A stretch of DNA of 64,000 nt, from NCBI GenBank assembly GCA_019264575.1, contig JAHUZV010000024.1:310001-374000 (forward strand), read 5' to 3'. A program made the position numbers and the translations under genes. Positions 34,881-43,117 of this stretch are shown here, in pieces; position 1 is the stretch's first letter, and the number at the start of each line of letters is the position of its first letter. The notes below the pieces were generated by a model, which ran no database searches, was not told where the DNA came from, and was given only the letters and a program-made list of their open reading frames with translations. This DNA comes from Vulcanococcus sp. Its GTDB lineage: Bacteria > Cyanobacteriota > Cyanobacteriia > PCC-6307 > Cyanobiaceae.

Positions 34881-37289
34881 TCAGGGAGCAGCACTGCCGA
34901 TCGAGAGGGGCTTGAGCTTCCAGATGCGCGTGGCGTACTCCTCGATCGCGCGATCGCTGCTGAAAAAGCCGCAGCGCATCGTGTTGGTGATCGAAGCCCG
35001 CGCCCATCCCTCGGGGTTCTGCCAGGCCTGATCCACTTGATCCTGGGCGCGGCTGTAGTCGGCCGCATCCGCCATCACCTGGAATGGATCGCTGTGGGTG
35101 AGGTTGTCGAGCAACGGCTGAAACAGGGATCGATCGCCTTCGCTGAAATGGCCGGAGGCGATCAAAGCCAAGGCTTCCCGTGCGTTGCTATTCGGCTCCA
35201 GCCAGGTCCACGGGTGATAGCCCTTGGCCGTGAGCTCCTGCACCTGGGCAGCTGTATGCCCGAACAGGAAGAAGTTCTCATCTCCCACCCGCTCGCGGAT
35301 TTCGATGTTGGCGCCATCGAGCGTGCCGATGGTGAGCGCTCCGTTGAGCGCCATCTTCATGTTGCCCGTGCCGGAGGCTTCCTTCCCCGCGGTGGAGATC
35401 TGTTCGGAGAGATCCACCGCCGGGTAGGTGAGCTGGCCGAGGCTCACGCTGAAATTGGGCAGAAACACCACCCGCAGCCTCCCTCGCATGGCGGGATCGA
35501 TGTTCACCATCTCGGCGATACCCACGATCAGCCGGATGATCAATTTGGCCATGGCGTAGCCCGGGGCCGCCTTGCCGCCAAAGATCACCGTGCGCGGCGG
35601 TAGATCCTCGCCGGCGCGCAGGCGCAGGTAGCGCTGCACCAGTTCAAGCGCCGCCAGATGTTGGCGTTTGTACTCGTGGATGCGCTTCACCTGCACATCA
35701 AACAGTGAGGTGGGATCCACGAGCACCCCGAGCTGCTGATGGATGTGATCAGCGAGGCGCTGTTTGGCCAAAGCCCGCACGCCGCGCCAACGCTCCAAGA
35801 AGCCCGCATCGCTCAGCAGTGGTTCAAGCCGCTCGAGTTGCTGGAGATCGCGCCGCCAGCCAGCACCGATCGCCTCATCCAGCAGGCCAGAGAGATAGGG
35901 ATTCGCGACGGCGAGCCAGCGCCGTGGTGTGACGCCGTTGGTCACGTTGGTGAAGCGATCCGGCCAGAGCTGGGCGAAATCGGCGAGCACCTGATCTTTC
36001 AACAACTGGCTGTGCAACTCAGCCACGCCGTTGGTGTGGTGGCTACCCACCACAGCCAGATGGGCCATACGCACCCGTTGCGTCGGGCCTTCTTCAATCA
36101 ACGACACCCTGGCCAGCAGCTCTGGCTTGCCGGGATGGCGCAGCCGCACCATCCGCAGGAAGCGGGCATTGATCTCGTAAATGATCGAGAGCTGGCGCGG
36201 CAGCAACTGCTCAAACAGCTCCACACCCCAGGTTTCCAGGGCTTCCGGCAGCAAGGTGTGGTTGGTGTAACTGAGGCTGGCGGTGGTGATCGCCCAGGCC
36301 TGGTCCCAGTCGAGCCCTTCTTGATCGATCAGCAGGCGCATCAGCTCAGCCACCGCAATCGCTGGGTGGGTGTCGTTGAGCTGCACCGCGAATTTGCGGT
36401 GGAAGTCGCTCACCGGAAGCCCCTGTTTCTTCAGGATTCGCAGCATGTCTTGCAGGGAGCACGACACAAAGAAGATCTGCTGGCTCAGCCGCAAACGCTT
36501 GCCTTGATCCAGTTCATCGTTGGGGTAGAGCACCTTGCTCAGGGTTTCGCTCTGCACCTTGGCCAGCACGGCACGGGTGTAGTCGCCGGCGTTGAACGAG
36601 GCGAAATCGAAGGCTTCCGGCGCCATCGCCGACCACAACCGCAACGTGTTGGCCGTTCGCACGCCATACCCCGTGATCGGCGTGTCATGGGCCACACCCA
36701 GCACCGTGTGTTGGCCGATCTGCACCGGGTAGGTCCATTCCGGGCGAATCACCTCCCAGGGATTGCCCTGGGCCAGCCAGGCATCGGTGCTTTCCTGCTG
36801 CCCGTTGTGGTTGATGCTCTGGCGAAAGATGCCGAATTCGTAGCGGATGCCGTAGCCAATGGCCGGCAACTCGAGGCTTGCCAGCGATTCCTGGAAGCAC
36901 GCCGCCAACCGACCCAATCCACCATTGCCGAGCCCTGGTTCGGGCTCGCAGCTGAGCAACAGCTCCAGATCCAGGCCAAGCTCCTGGCAGGCCGCTTCGG
37001 CTTCTTGCCGTAGGCCCAGATTCACCAGATTGTTATCCAGGTGGGGGCCCAGCAGATATTCAGCTGAGAGATACGCGGCTGTGCGCACCCCTGTGGTGGT
37101 GTAGGCCTCGGCCGTTTCCACCCAGTTCTGCAGAAGCCTGTCGCGCACCGCGAGCGACAGCGCCATGTAGTAGTCGTGCTGATTGGCCAGGGTGGGTGAT
37201 TTGGCCTGGCTGTAAAACAGATGGCGGCGAATCTGATCCGCCAGGGAACCCTGCGCTGCCACGGTCATTGCAGTGTCGTTGGATGGCAT
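34881..37289 (-). CDS. glgP: Glycogen phosphorylase
   Basis: 802 residues from the ATG at 37287-37289 (a GTG one codon earlier is also possible). The PLP-binding segment GTGNMKMALNGALTIGTLDGAN and the GNGGLGRLAACF loop are intact, and the length is normal for the family. The enzyme releases glucose-1-phosphate from glycogen with phosphate in the cytoplasm and supports dark metabolism. Confidence 0.96.
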   Translation of the reverse strand: MPSNDTAMTVAAQGSLADQIRRHLFYSQAKSPTLANQHDYYMALSLAVRDRLLQNWVETAEAYTTTGVRTAAYLSAEYLLGPHLDNNLVNLGLRQEAEAACQELGLDLELLLSCEPEPGLGNGGLGRLAACFQESLASLELPAIGYGIRYEFGIFRQSINHNGQQESTDAWLAQGNPWEVIRPEWTYPVQIGQHTVLGVAHDTPITGYGVRTANTLRLWSAMAPEAFDFASFNAGDYTRAVLAKVQSETLSKVLYPNDELDQGKRLRLSQQIFFVSCSLQDMLRILKKQGLPVSDFHRKFAVQLNDTHPAIAVAELMRLLIDQEGLDWDQAWAITTASLSYTNHTLLPEALETWGVELFEQLLPRQLSIIYEINARFLRMVRLRHPGKPELLARVSLIEEGPTQRVRMAHLAVVGSHHTNGVAELHSQLLKDQVLADFAQLWPDRFTNVTNGVTPRRWLAVANPYLSGLLDEAIGAGWRRDLQQLERLEPLLSDAGFLERWRGVRALAKQRLADHIHQQLGVLVDPTSLFDVQVKRIHEYKRQHLAALELVQRYLRLRAGEDLPPRTVIFGGKAAPGYAMAKLIIRLIVGIAEMVNIDPAMRGRLRVVFLPNFSVSLGQLTYPAVDLSEQISTAGKEASGTGNMKMALNGALTIGTLDGANIEIRERVGDENFFLFGHTAAQVQELTAKGYHPWTWLEPNSNAREALALIASGHFSEGDRSLFQPLLDNLTHSDPFQVMADAADYSRAQDQVDQAWQNPEGWARASITNTMRCGFFSSDRAIEEYATRIWKLKPLSIGSAAP

Positions 37290-37395
37290 CACGTCGCCTC
37301 CTCGGATCGACGCGGAGCGCCGACAGCATTGATGCCTCCACCGAAACGGAGCGCGGCTGGTGGTGTTGTGCCTATGAGCACCAAAACACGAGCTG

Positions 37396-37620
37396 TTACG
37401 ACGGCGGTTCAGTGCCGCGCCAGGTTTGATGGCCCCGCTGGATCGATCCCTCCGGAATTACATCGGTGATCGACTTGAGCTCCACATCCACCACGCGATG
37501 AGCGGAGCCTGCTTCCGCCGTACGCCAGAGGGCTGCGGTGACAGCACGCATACGGGTGCGATACAGGCCGCGGGCTACGGGCTTCCACTGGTTCTCCCGT
37601 TGGATCTCCAGGCGATACAT
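37396..37620 (-). CDS. Small hypothetical protein
   Basis: 74 residues. The first part (MYRLEIQRENQWKPVARGLY, then AVTAALWRTAEAG) is a small soluble domain, followed by VVDVELKS and a polar tail. No family recognised. Confidence 0.55.
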   Translation of the reverse strand: MYRLEIQRENQWKPVARGLYRTRMRAVTAALWRTAEAGSAHRVVDVELKSITDVIPEGSIQRGHQTWRGTEPPS

Positions 37621-37706
37621 GGATGACGCAGTTTTGCTTCACCATGCCCACATCGGCTCCCGATGCCTGAATCCTTAAGGCCTCACTTGGGATCAGCCCG
37701 GCATGC

Positions 37707-37946
37707 TCAGGGTTTCCACACCCGCGACCATCCATAGCTGCTCAGATAGGTGGAGAAGGCTTGCGCATCCGCCAGGGAGTGCAACGCCACTTCCTCCACC
37801 ACCTTGCGATCTCCATTGAGCTGTTCCACCTCGTGGCAGGCGTTGAACAACAGATTCGGATCTTGATAGATCACCCACTGGCCGCGATAGGGCGTGTCTT
37901 TGTGCACCAGGGTTGCAATGGCGGGATTTTTATAGAGAAGAGCCAT
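37707..37946 (-). CDS. Small hypothetical protein
   Basis: 79 residues from the ATG at 37944-37946. It reads as a compact soluble protein with WVIYQDPNLLFNACHEVEQL and SLADAQAFSTYLSSYGW. No family recognised. It diverges from glnN. Confidence 0.65.
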   Translation of the reverse strand: MALLYKNPAIATLVHKDTPYRGQWVIYQDPNLLFNACHEVEQLNGDRKVVEEVALHSLADAQAFSTYLSSYGWSRVWKP

Positions 37947-38024
37947 CCGAGATCGTTGCTGAGGGCAGCGTTTGCGTGCCGCCGGAATGAGGCTCAAGCA
38001 TTCCCTGCAGCCTGGATCGCTTGT

Positions 38025-38038
38025 GTACCGATGGCTAC
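38025..38038 (+). promoter_or_regulatory. NtcA box upstream of glnN
   Basis: GTA-N8-TAC with spacer CCGATGGC, 91 bases before the glnN start. NtcA activates type III glutamine synthetase in other cyanobacteria under nitrogen limitation. A clear TAN3T -10 box at the ideal distance was not found. Confidence 0.6.
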
Positions 38039-38129
38039 CGGCAGCTCATGTGGATGCGGATTCGGTAGCCATAGCTGCCTGGACAGGCACCCTCGGCTGC
38101 GTTAGGTGGTCGCACCGATTGATCGCTTC

Positions 38130-40298
38130 ATGCCGTCCAGCGCCCGCCTTCAAGCTCTGCAAACCATCCAAGACCGTGCAGCCACACCCGTGACATCACC
38201 AGGCCCCTTGGAAGACCTCTGGGCCAGTGATGTGTTCAGCCTTGCCGCGATGAAATCGGCGCTGCCCAAGGCCGTGTTCAAGTCGTTGCAGCGCACCATC
38301 ACCCGCGGCGGCAAGCTCGACACCTCCGTGGCCGATGTGGTGGCCCAGGCGATGAAGGATTGGGCCACGAGCCGTGGGGCGCTCTATTACGCCCACGTGT
38401 TCTATCCGCTCACCAACCTCACCGCGGAAAAGCACGATGGCTTCATCGCACCGCAGTCGGATGGCTCGGTGATCAGTGAATTCACCGGAAAGTTGTTGGT
38501 GCAGGGTGAGCCCGATGGCTCCTCGTTCCCCAATGGTGGGATCCGCTCCACGTTTGAGGCGCGCGGTTACACGGCCTGGGATGTAACCAGCCCTGCCTAC
38601 CTGATGCAGACGCCCAATGGCACCACCCTCTGCATCCCCACGGTGTTTGTGAGCTGGACCGGGGAAGCGCTCGATAAGAAAACGCCCTTGCTGCGCTCCA
38701 ATGCCGCCATGGATCGCCAGGCGCAGCGCTTGCTGGCCTTGCTTGGTGAAACCGAGATTGCTCCGGTGAATTCCAGCTGCGGCGCTGAGCAGGAATATTT
38801 CCTGGTGGATGCCGCGTTTACGGCCCTGCGGCCGGATCTGCAGCTGGCCGGCCGCACCCTGTTTGGTGCGCCACCGGCCAAGGGCCAGCAATTTGATGAC
38901 CACTATTTCGGTGCGATCCCCGAGCGGGTGCAGGTGTTCATGCAAGACGTGGAGCATCAGCTCTACCGCCTGGGCATTCCTGCCAAAACCCGCCACAACG
39001 AGGTGGCACCCGGGCAGTTCGAAATCGCTCCGTTCCACGAGGCGGCCAATGTGGCCACGGATCACCAGCAGCTGATCATGACCGTGCTCAAGGCCACCGC
39101 CAAGAAGCACGGCTTCACCTGCCTGTTACACGAAAAGCCCTTCGCCGGCGTGAACGGCAGTGGCAAACACGTGAACTGGTCGATCGGCAACAGCACCCAG
39201 GGCAACCTGCTCGATCCCGGCAGCACACCCCACGAGAACCTTCAGTTCCTGCTGTTCTGCGGAGCGGTGATTCGGGGCGTGCATCAATACGGCCCACTGA
39301 TGCGAGCCGCGATTGCCACCGCTAGCAATGATCACCGCCTCGGTGCCAATGAAGCCCCGCCGGCGATTATCTCGGTGTATCTGGGCAGCCAGCTTGAGGA
39401 TGTGTTCGGTCAGATCCGCAGCGGCAGCCTGCAGGGTTCGGCGAAGGCGGCCTTGATGTCGCTCGGGGTCGACACCTTGCCCGACCTCAACAAAGATCCG
39501 GGTGATCGCAACCGCACCTCACCGTTTGCCTTCACCGGCAACCGCTTTGAATTCCGCGCCGTGGGATCTGGCCAGTCGGTGGCCGGTCCGTTGGTGGTGC
39601 TGAACACGGTTCTGGCTGATTCGATTCAGTGGATTGCCGATCAGCTCGAGCAAAAGCTGCAGAGCGGACTGCCCCTGGAGGAGGCAGCCTTCGCAGTGCT
39701 GCAACGCACCATGGAGGAGCACGGTGCCGTGGTGTTCGGCGGCGATGGCTATTCAGCCGAATGGCACCAGATGGCCGTGGAGCAGCGGGGTCTGGAGAAT
39801 CTGCGCACCAGTGCGGATGCGCTGCCCGTGCTCCAACGCCCGGAGATTCGTGCCTTGTTTGAGCGCACGGGTGTGCTCAGTGCCGTTGAGCTGGAGAGCC
39901 GTTTTGAGGTGTATGCCGAGCAGTACAACCTGGCCATTGATGTGGAGGCCAAGTTGGTGTTGCGGATGGCGCGCACCCAGATCTATCCCGCAGTGATGGC
40001 TTCTCTCGAGCAACTGGCGGGCTCGATTTCCATGCAGGAGTCGCTCGGGTTGGTGGTGGATCGCAGCTTGCTCGAGCAGATGGCTGCCCTCACTCAGCAG
40101 CTGCTATCGGCGTGCGAAGGCTTGCAGGAGGCGCTGGAGGCCACACCCGCGGATGCCCATCAGCATCTGCGCCATTGCGCGGATGTGTTGCTGCCCTTGA
40201 TGAACGGTGTGCGTGCTGCCGTTGATGCTCTCGAAGTGCTTGTGGACGACGAGCAATGGCCGTTGCCCACCTATCAGGAGATGCTCTTCCAGCGCTGA
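38130..40298 (+). CDS. glnN: Type III glutamine synthetase
   Basis: 722 residues from the ATG at 38130; a GTG eight codons earlier is less likely. The size and segments such as [38 protein letters not shown] and [22 protein letters not shown] identify the hexameric/dodecameric GSIII class and not GlnA. It joins ammonium to glutamate with ATP in the cytoplasm. An NtcA-type box upstream suggests induction by low nitrogen. Confidence 0.96.
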   Translation: MPSSARLQALQTIQDRAATPVTSPGPLEDLWASDVFSLAAMKSALPKAVFKSLQRTITRGGKLDTSVADVVAQAMKDWATSRGALYYAHVFYPLTNLTAEKHDGFIAPQSDGSVISEFTGKLLVQGEPDGSSFPNGGIRSTFEARGYTAWDVTSPAYLMQTPNGTTLCIPTVFVSWTGEALDKKTPLLRSNAAMDRQAQRLLALLGETEIAPVNSSCGAEQEYFLVDAAFTALRPDLQLAGRTLFGAPPAKGQQFDDHYFGAIPERVQVFMQDVEHQLYRLGIPAKTRHNEVAPGQFEIAPFHEAANVATDHQQLIMTVLKATAKKHGFTCLLHEKPFAGVNGSGKHVNWSIGNSTQGNLLDPGSTPHENLQFLLFCGAVIRGVHQYGPLMRAAIATASNDHRLGANEAPPAIISVYLGSQLEDVFGQIRSGSLQGSAKAALMSLGVDTLPDLNKDPGDRNRTSPFAFTGNRFEFRAVGSGQSVAGPLVVLNTVLADSIQWIADQLEQKLQSGLPLEEAAFAVLQRTMEEHGAVVFGGDGYSAEWHQMAVEQRGLENLRTSADALPVLQRPEIRALFERTGVLSAVELESRFEVYAEQYNLAIDVEAKLVLRMARTQIYPAVMASLEQLAGSISMQESLGLVVDRSLLEQMAALTQQLLSACEGLQEALEATPADAHQHLRHCADVLLPLMNGVRAAVDALEVLVDDEQWPLPTYQEMLFQR

Positions 40299-40315
40299 GC
40301 GCCGGCTTCAGCCCA

Positions 40316-40498
40316 TCACCAGGAGGTGGTGCGGTAGTGAACCAGGCCCTCGTTGGAGCGTTGCCGCCCTTGCAGAGCAAGGGCTTGTTCACCTTCGGCG
40401 GTGGCCTGGCTGAACTGCGCCAACAGCTGTGAGCCCTGTTCCCGATCCGGCCCGGAACGGGGAGAGGGTTCCTGATTTTGGGCGGGGGATGTGGGCAT
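40316..40498 (-). CDS. Small hypothetical protein
   Basis: 60 residues from the ATG at 40496-40498. Polar and Gln-rich (GSQLLAQFSQATAEGEQALA), ending EGLVHYRTTSW. No family recognised. The defined C-terminal motif and the start support it modestly. Confidence 0.5.
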   Translation of the reverse strand: MPTSPAQNQEPSPRSGPDREQGSQLLAQFSQATAEGEQALALQGRQRSNEGLVHYRTTSW

Positions 40499-40679
40499 CA
40501 GACATTCGTTCTGGTGGAACCCTATGGAGCGATCCATCCCCCTCCAGGTCACGATCGCTACAGCTTTGCGGCCATAAAGGCTGATTTCGCGGCCATCGAA
40601 TTGGCGCTGGAGTGCCTCACGACACAGATGCGGGTGCCTCCGCTCTGGCAGCTTTTTGCCTGCACTCGAAGGATCGTTA

Positions 40680-40928
40680 ATGGCACCTCGATCACTTCTC
40701 TCTCAACTCGGTCAGCCCATTGCCAAGCGTTATCGCCTGATCAATGCCAGCTTTGAGGCCCATCCCCACCTCGATGCGATCTACGACTCCGTGGAAGAAG
40801 CGCTGACGGATGCGGCGTCGTGGTTGGCCTCGCAGGCCTCTTCAGCCCAGGCCGCCATTGGCGTGGAGGTGAGCACGCGCTCCGGGGAGTGGCGCACCGT
40901 GCGCCAGCCAGCACCGCTCACGGCCTGA
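40680..40928 (+). CDS. Small protein, paralogue of the gene at 4406
   Basis: 82 residues from the ATG at 40680 (an ATG eight codons earlier is possible). The core aligns along its length with the protein at 4406-4708. Function unknown. A bidirectional terminator follows. Confidence 0.75.
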   Translation: MAPRSLLSQLGQPIAKRYRLINASFEAHPHLDAIYDSVEEALTDAASWLASQASSAQAAIGVEVSTRSGEWRTVRQPAPLTA

Positions 40929-40953
40929 CGCTTCGAACCCCGAGGGTGATCAC

Positions 40954-40985
40954 AAAAAAAGCCCCGGTGATCGCCGGGGCTTTCT
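40954..40985. terminator. Bidirectional rho-independent terminator
   Basis: GCCCCGG and CCGGGGC form the stem around TGATCG, with seven A before and TTTCTT after. It can end both the gene at 40680 and the cyAbrB gene on the other strand. Confidence 0.9.
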
Positions 40986-41003
40986 TGTTGGATCGCGCTG
41001 CGA

Positions 41004-41366
41004 TCAATCCTCTTCGGTGGCGCCGGCGGGGATCAGTTTGATCTGCTTGCGACCCAGTTTGATCTCAAACTCGTCGCCGGGCTTGAGGTCGAGCATGGCG
41101 GTGTAGGCCTTACCAATGAGCAGGTTGCCGTTGCCTTGCACGGTGGCGGTGTAGCTCAGCTTGCGGCCACCTTTGCCACGGCCCACGCCATCGTTACCGA
41201 GGCTGAGACCTTTGGCTTCCAGCAGAGCTTCGTAGAAGGCGGTGAAGTTGAGGCGTTCGCCACCATCCTTCTTGGTGCTCACATAGCCGCAGCTGCGCAC
41301 CAGATCGGATTTGGACACGTCGCCAAGTTCTTTGACCTTGGCCAGCAGTTCAGAGCCGGTGAGCAT
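41004..41366 (-). CDS. cyAbrB-family transcriptional regulator
   Basis: 120 residues from the ATG at 41364-41366. The N-terminal part (LTGSELLAKVKELGDVSKSD, GYVSTKKDG) and the C-terminal AbrB-like segment (GKAYTAMLDLKPGDEFEIKL, GRKQIKLIPA) are those of cyanobacterial AbrB proteins. These bind DNA through the C-terminal domain and influence carbon and nitrogen balance. Which of the two cyAbrB types this is cannot be stated with confidence. Confidence 0.88.
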   Translation of the reverse strand: MLTGSELLAKVKELGDVSKSDLVRSCGYVSTKKDGGERLNFTAFYEALLEAKGLSLGNDGVGRGKGGRKLSYTATVQGNGNLLIGKAYTAMLDLKPGDEFEIKLGRKQIKLIPAGATEED

Positions 41367-41439
41367 GGATCGGAATTGAATCAATCCAACAATAACGCTC
41401 AGGCGGTACTGTGCCATCCCTTGGCCCACGATCTCTGCC

Positions 41440-41601
41440 ATGTTTCTGATCGGCTGTCTCGCGATCCTGCCGGTGCTACTGATCGCGTACTACACGATTC
41501 AACGCACCGCGGGCCATCACAGCCGCCAGGAAACCCGCCACATGATCAAAGACATGGTGGTGGAGGCCATGAACAAGCACGATCAAGACTTCGACGACTG
41601 A
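41440..41601 (+). CDS. Very small membrane protein
   Basis: 53 residues, ATG at 41440. The start MFLIGCLAILPVLLIAYYTI is one membrane helix; the rest is polar and charged (RQETRHMIKDMVVEAMNKHD). Composition and the divergent position next to cyAbrB support a real gene. No family recognised. Confidence 0.6.
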   Translation: MFLIGCLAILPVLLIAYYTIQRTAGHHSRQETRHMIKDMVVEAMNKHDQDFDD

Positions 41602-41605
41602 TCGC

Positions 41606-42073
41606 CTAACGGCTGTTGATCCAGCGCATCAGTGCTTTGGCTGGATCGCTCAACTCTGGGATGGAGCCATAGAGCCAGTCCTGCCAGCCCTGTTGTGGCA
41701 GTCCACTGAACACCATCAGATTGAGGGGATAGTCCTCCGAGTCGCTGCAGCGGCGAAAGTCGTCGCGATAGAGGAACACCGGTTTGCCCAGCGCGATCGC
41801 CGCTCCGAGCTCCAGCATCACCCCTTCATCCGGGGGTGTTCCATTCACGATCGCCAGCAGAGCATCGGCATCGCGTACATCCTGCAGATCCGCCTGGGCC
41901 ACACGCCAGGCCCAACCCGGCTGTCCCAGATCCACCTGACCATTGCGACTGAACGGCTCCCACACCTCCAGCCCGAGCTGCTCCAGTGCCTTGATGAAAT
42001 CCGGCAACAGTCGCTCACGCCAATGGGCTGAAAACCCATAGGGCGAGGCCAGATACAACGTGGGCAGACCCAT
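41606..42073 (-). CDS. Nucleoside 2-deoxyribosyltransferase-like protein
   Basis: 155 residues. YLASPYGFSAHWRERL at the start, then VRDADALLAIVNG, PPDEGVMLELGAAIALGKPV and YRDDFR match the family, including the DEG...E active-site glutamate region. The enzyme class moves deoxyribose between bases in salvage. The start overlaps the upstream phosphoribosyltransferase stop (TGATG), so the pair is an operon. Confidence 0.85.
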   Translation of the reverse strand: MGLPTLYLASPYGFSAHWRERLLPDFIKALEQLGLEVWEPFSRNGQVDLGQPGWAWRVAQADLQDVRDADALLAIVNGTPPDEGVMLELGAAIALGKPVFLYRDDFRRCSDSEDYPLNLMVFSGLPQQGWQDWLYGSIPELSDPAKALMRWINSR

Positions 42074-42456
42074 CAGCGGGAAGCGCGATACAGCTGTTCA
42101 TCCAGCGCCGCCGCTGCAGCGCTCTCCCAGGGAAACACAATCCATTCGTTGCTCTCGGTGACCTCCACCGCCTGCCACCACTGCGGCTCCACCTTGCTCA
42201 ACCACACCACAGGTGTGCAGTGCTCCAGCTCGCGGTATGGCTCGAGTGTGAGCCCAGTTTCATACACATCGTCCACCAGCAGACAGCCCGGCTGCACGCT
42301 GCTGAGGAGCGGTAGATCCAAACGATGGCTGAGCGTTACTGCCAGCACCAAGCCGCCGCGGGGAATGCCATGCACACCGCAGAAGCGTTGGCCTTGGCAA
42401 CGCTCCACGATCGCGTCCACAGCCCGCTCGAAATCCTGCCAAGTGAGTGTGCGCAT
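42073..42456 (-). CDS. Type I phosphoribosyltransferase-like protein
   Basis: 127 residues. The PRPP-binding loop is GCLLVDDVYETGLTL, and an early GIPRGGLVLAV segment fits the family. It is shorter than enzymes such as Hpt or Upp and the substrate base cannot be inferred. Coupled to the deoxyribosyltransferase gene, it suggests nucleobase or nucleoside salvage. Confidence 0.8.
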   Translation of the reverse strand: MRTLTWQDFERAVDAIVERCQGQRFCGVHGIPRGGLVLAVTLSHRLDLPLLSSVQPGCLLVDDVYETGLTLEPYRELEHCTPVVWLSKVEPQWWQAVEVTESNEWIVFPWESAAAAALDEQLYRASR

Positions 42457-42687
42457 CGCCGCCGGGATCGATGCGCATACTGTCGCAATCTGCCCCGCTG
42501 GATCGCGTTAGGCCAGCCGCCTCAGGGGCGTGAGCGCTACCAAGCTGAGATGAGCCAAGGCTCTGCACACGGATAAAACCGCGAGGCCAAGGCAAAGGGG
42601 GCAGTGCATCAGGCTCATGCCGCCAGCTTTATGCAATCGCTTCGGGCTGAAGCGTTTCCTGCGGAAACTTCATCAACGCGGTTGCGA

Positions 42688-43095
42688 TCAGCGGCGCACG
42701 GGCACCACGGTCATCCCAACGGGCGCCAGGGCGATCAACGCCAGCTTGATGTGCTGGATGCCGAAGGGAATGCCAATGATCGTGATGAAGCAGGCCAGAG
42801 CTGAGGTGAGGTGGCCGATCGCCAGCCACCAGCCAGCCACCAAAAACCACAACACATTGCCGATCAGTCCTAGCGCTCCAGTGCCGAGATCGTGGCGGCC
42901 GGTGAGATCACGCCGGCTGATCGCTTCCTGGCCAAAGGGCCAGAGCGAGAACGCGCCGATCACAAAACAGGAACGGGCCCAGGGCAGGCCCACGATCGTG
43001 ATCGCGCACAGCAAGCCCGCCAACCACCAGCCCAGGGCCATCACCAGGCCGCCGAGCACCACCCAAAGGATGTTGAGAAGGGCGCTGAACATCAC
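42688..43095 (-). CDS. yccF: YccF (DUF307) family membrane protein
   Basis: 135 residues. Repeated segments ALGWWLAGLLCAITIVGLPW and LACFITIIGIPFGIQHIKL are typical of YccF, with NILWVVLGG and NVLWFLVAGWW. Four helices are likely. Function unknown. Confidence 0.9.
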   Translation of the reverse strand: MMFSALLNILWVVLGGLVMALGWWLAGLLCAITIVGLPWARSCFVIGAFSLWPFGQEAISRRDLTGRHDLGTGALGLIGNVLWFLVAGWWLAIGHLTSALACFITIIGIPFGIQHIKLALIALAPVGMTVVPVRR

Positions 43096-43117
43096 GCCAT
43101 CTTCTTCATAGAGTTGC

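Noticed and set aside
35739..37013. 424-residue plus-strand frame
   Set aside because: It is an antisense shadow of glgP with no family motif.
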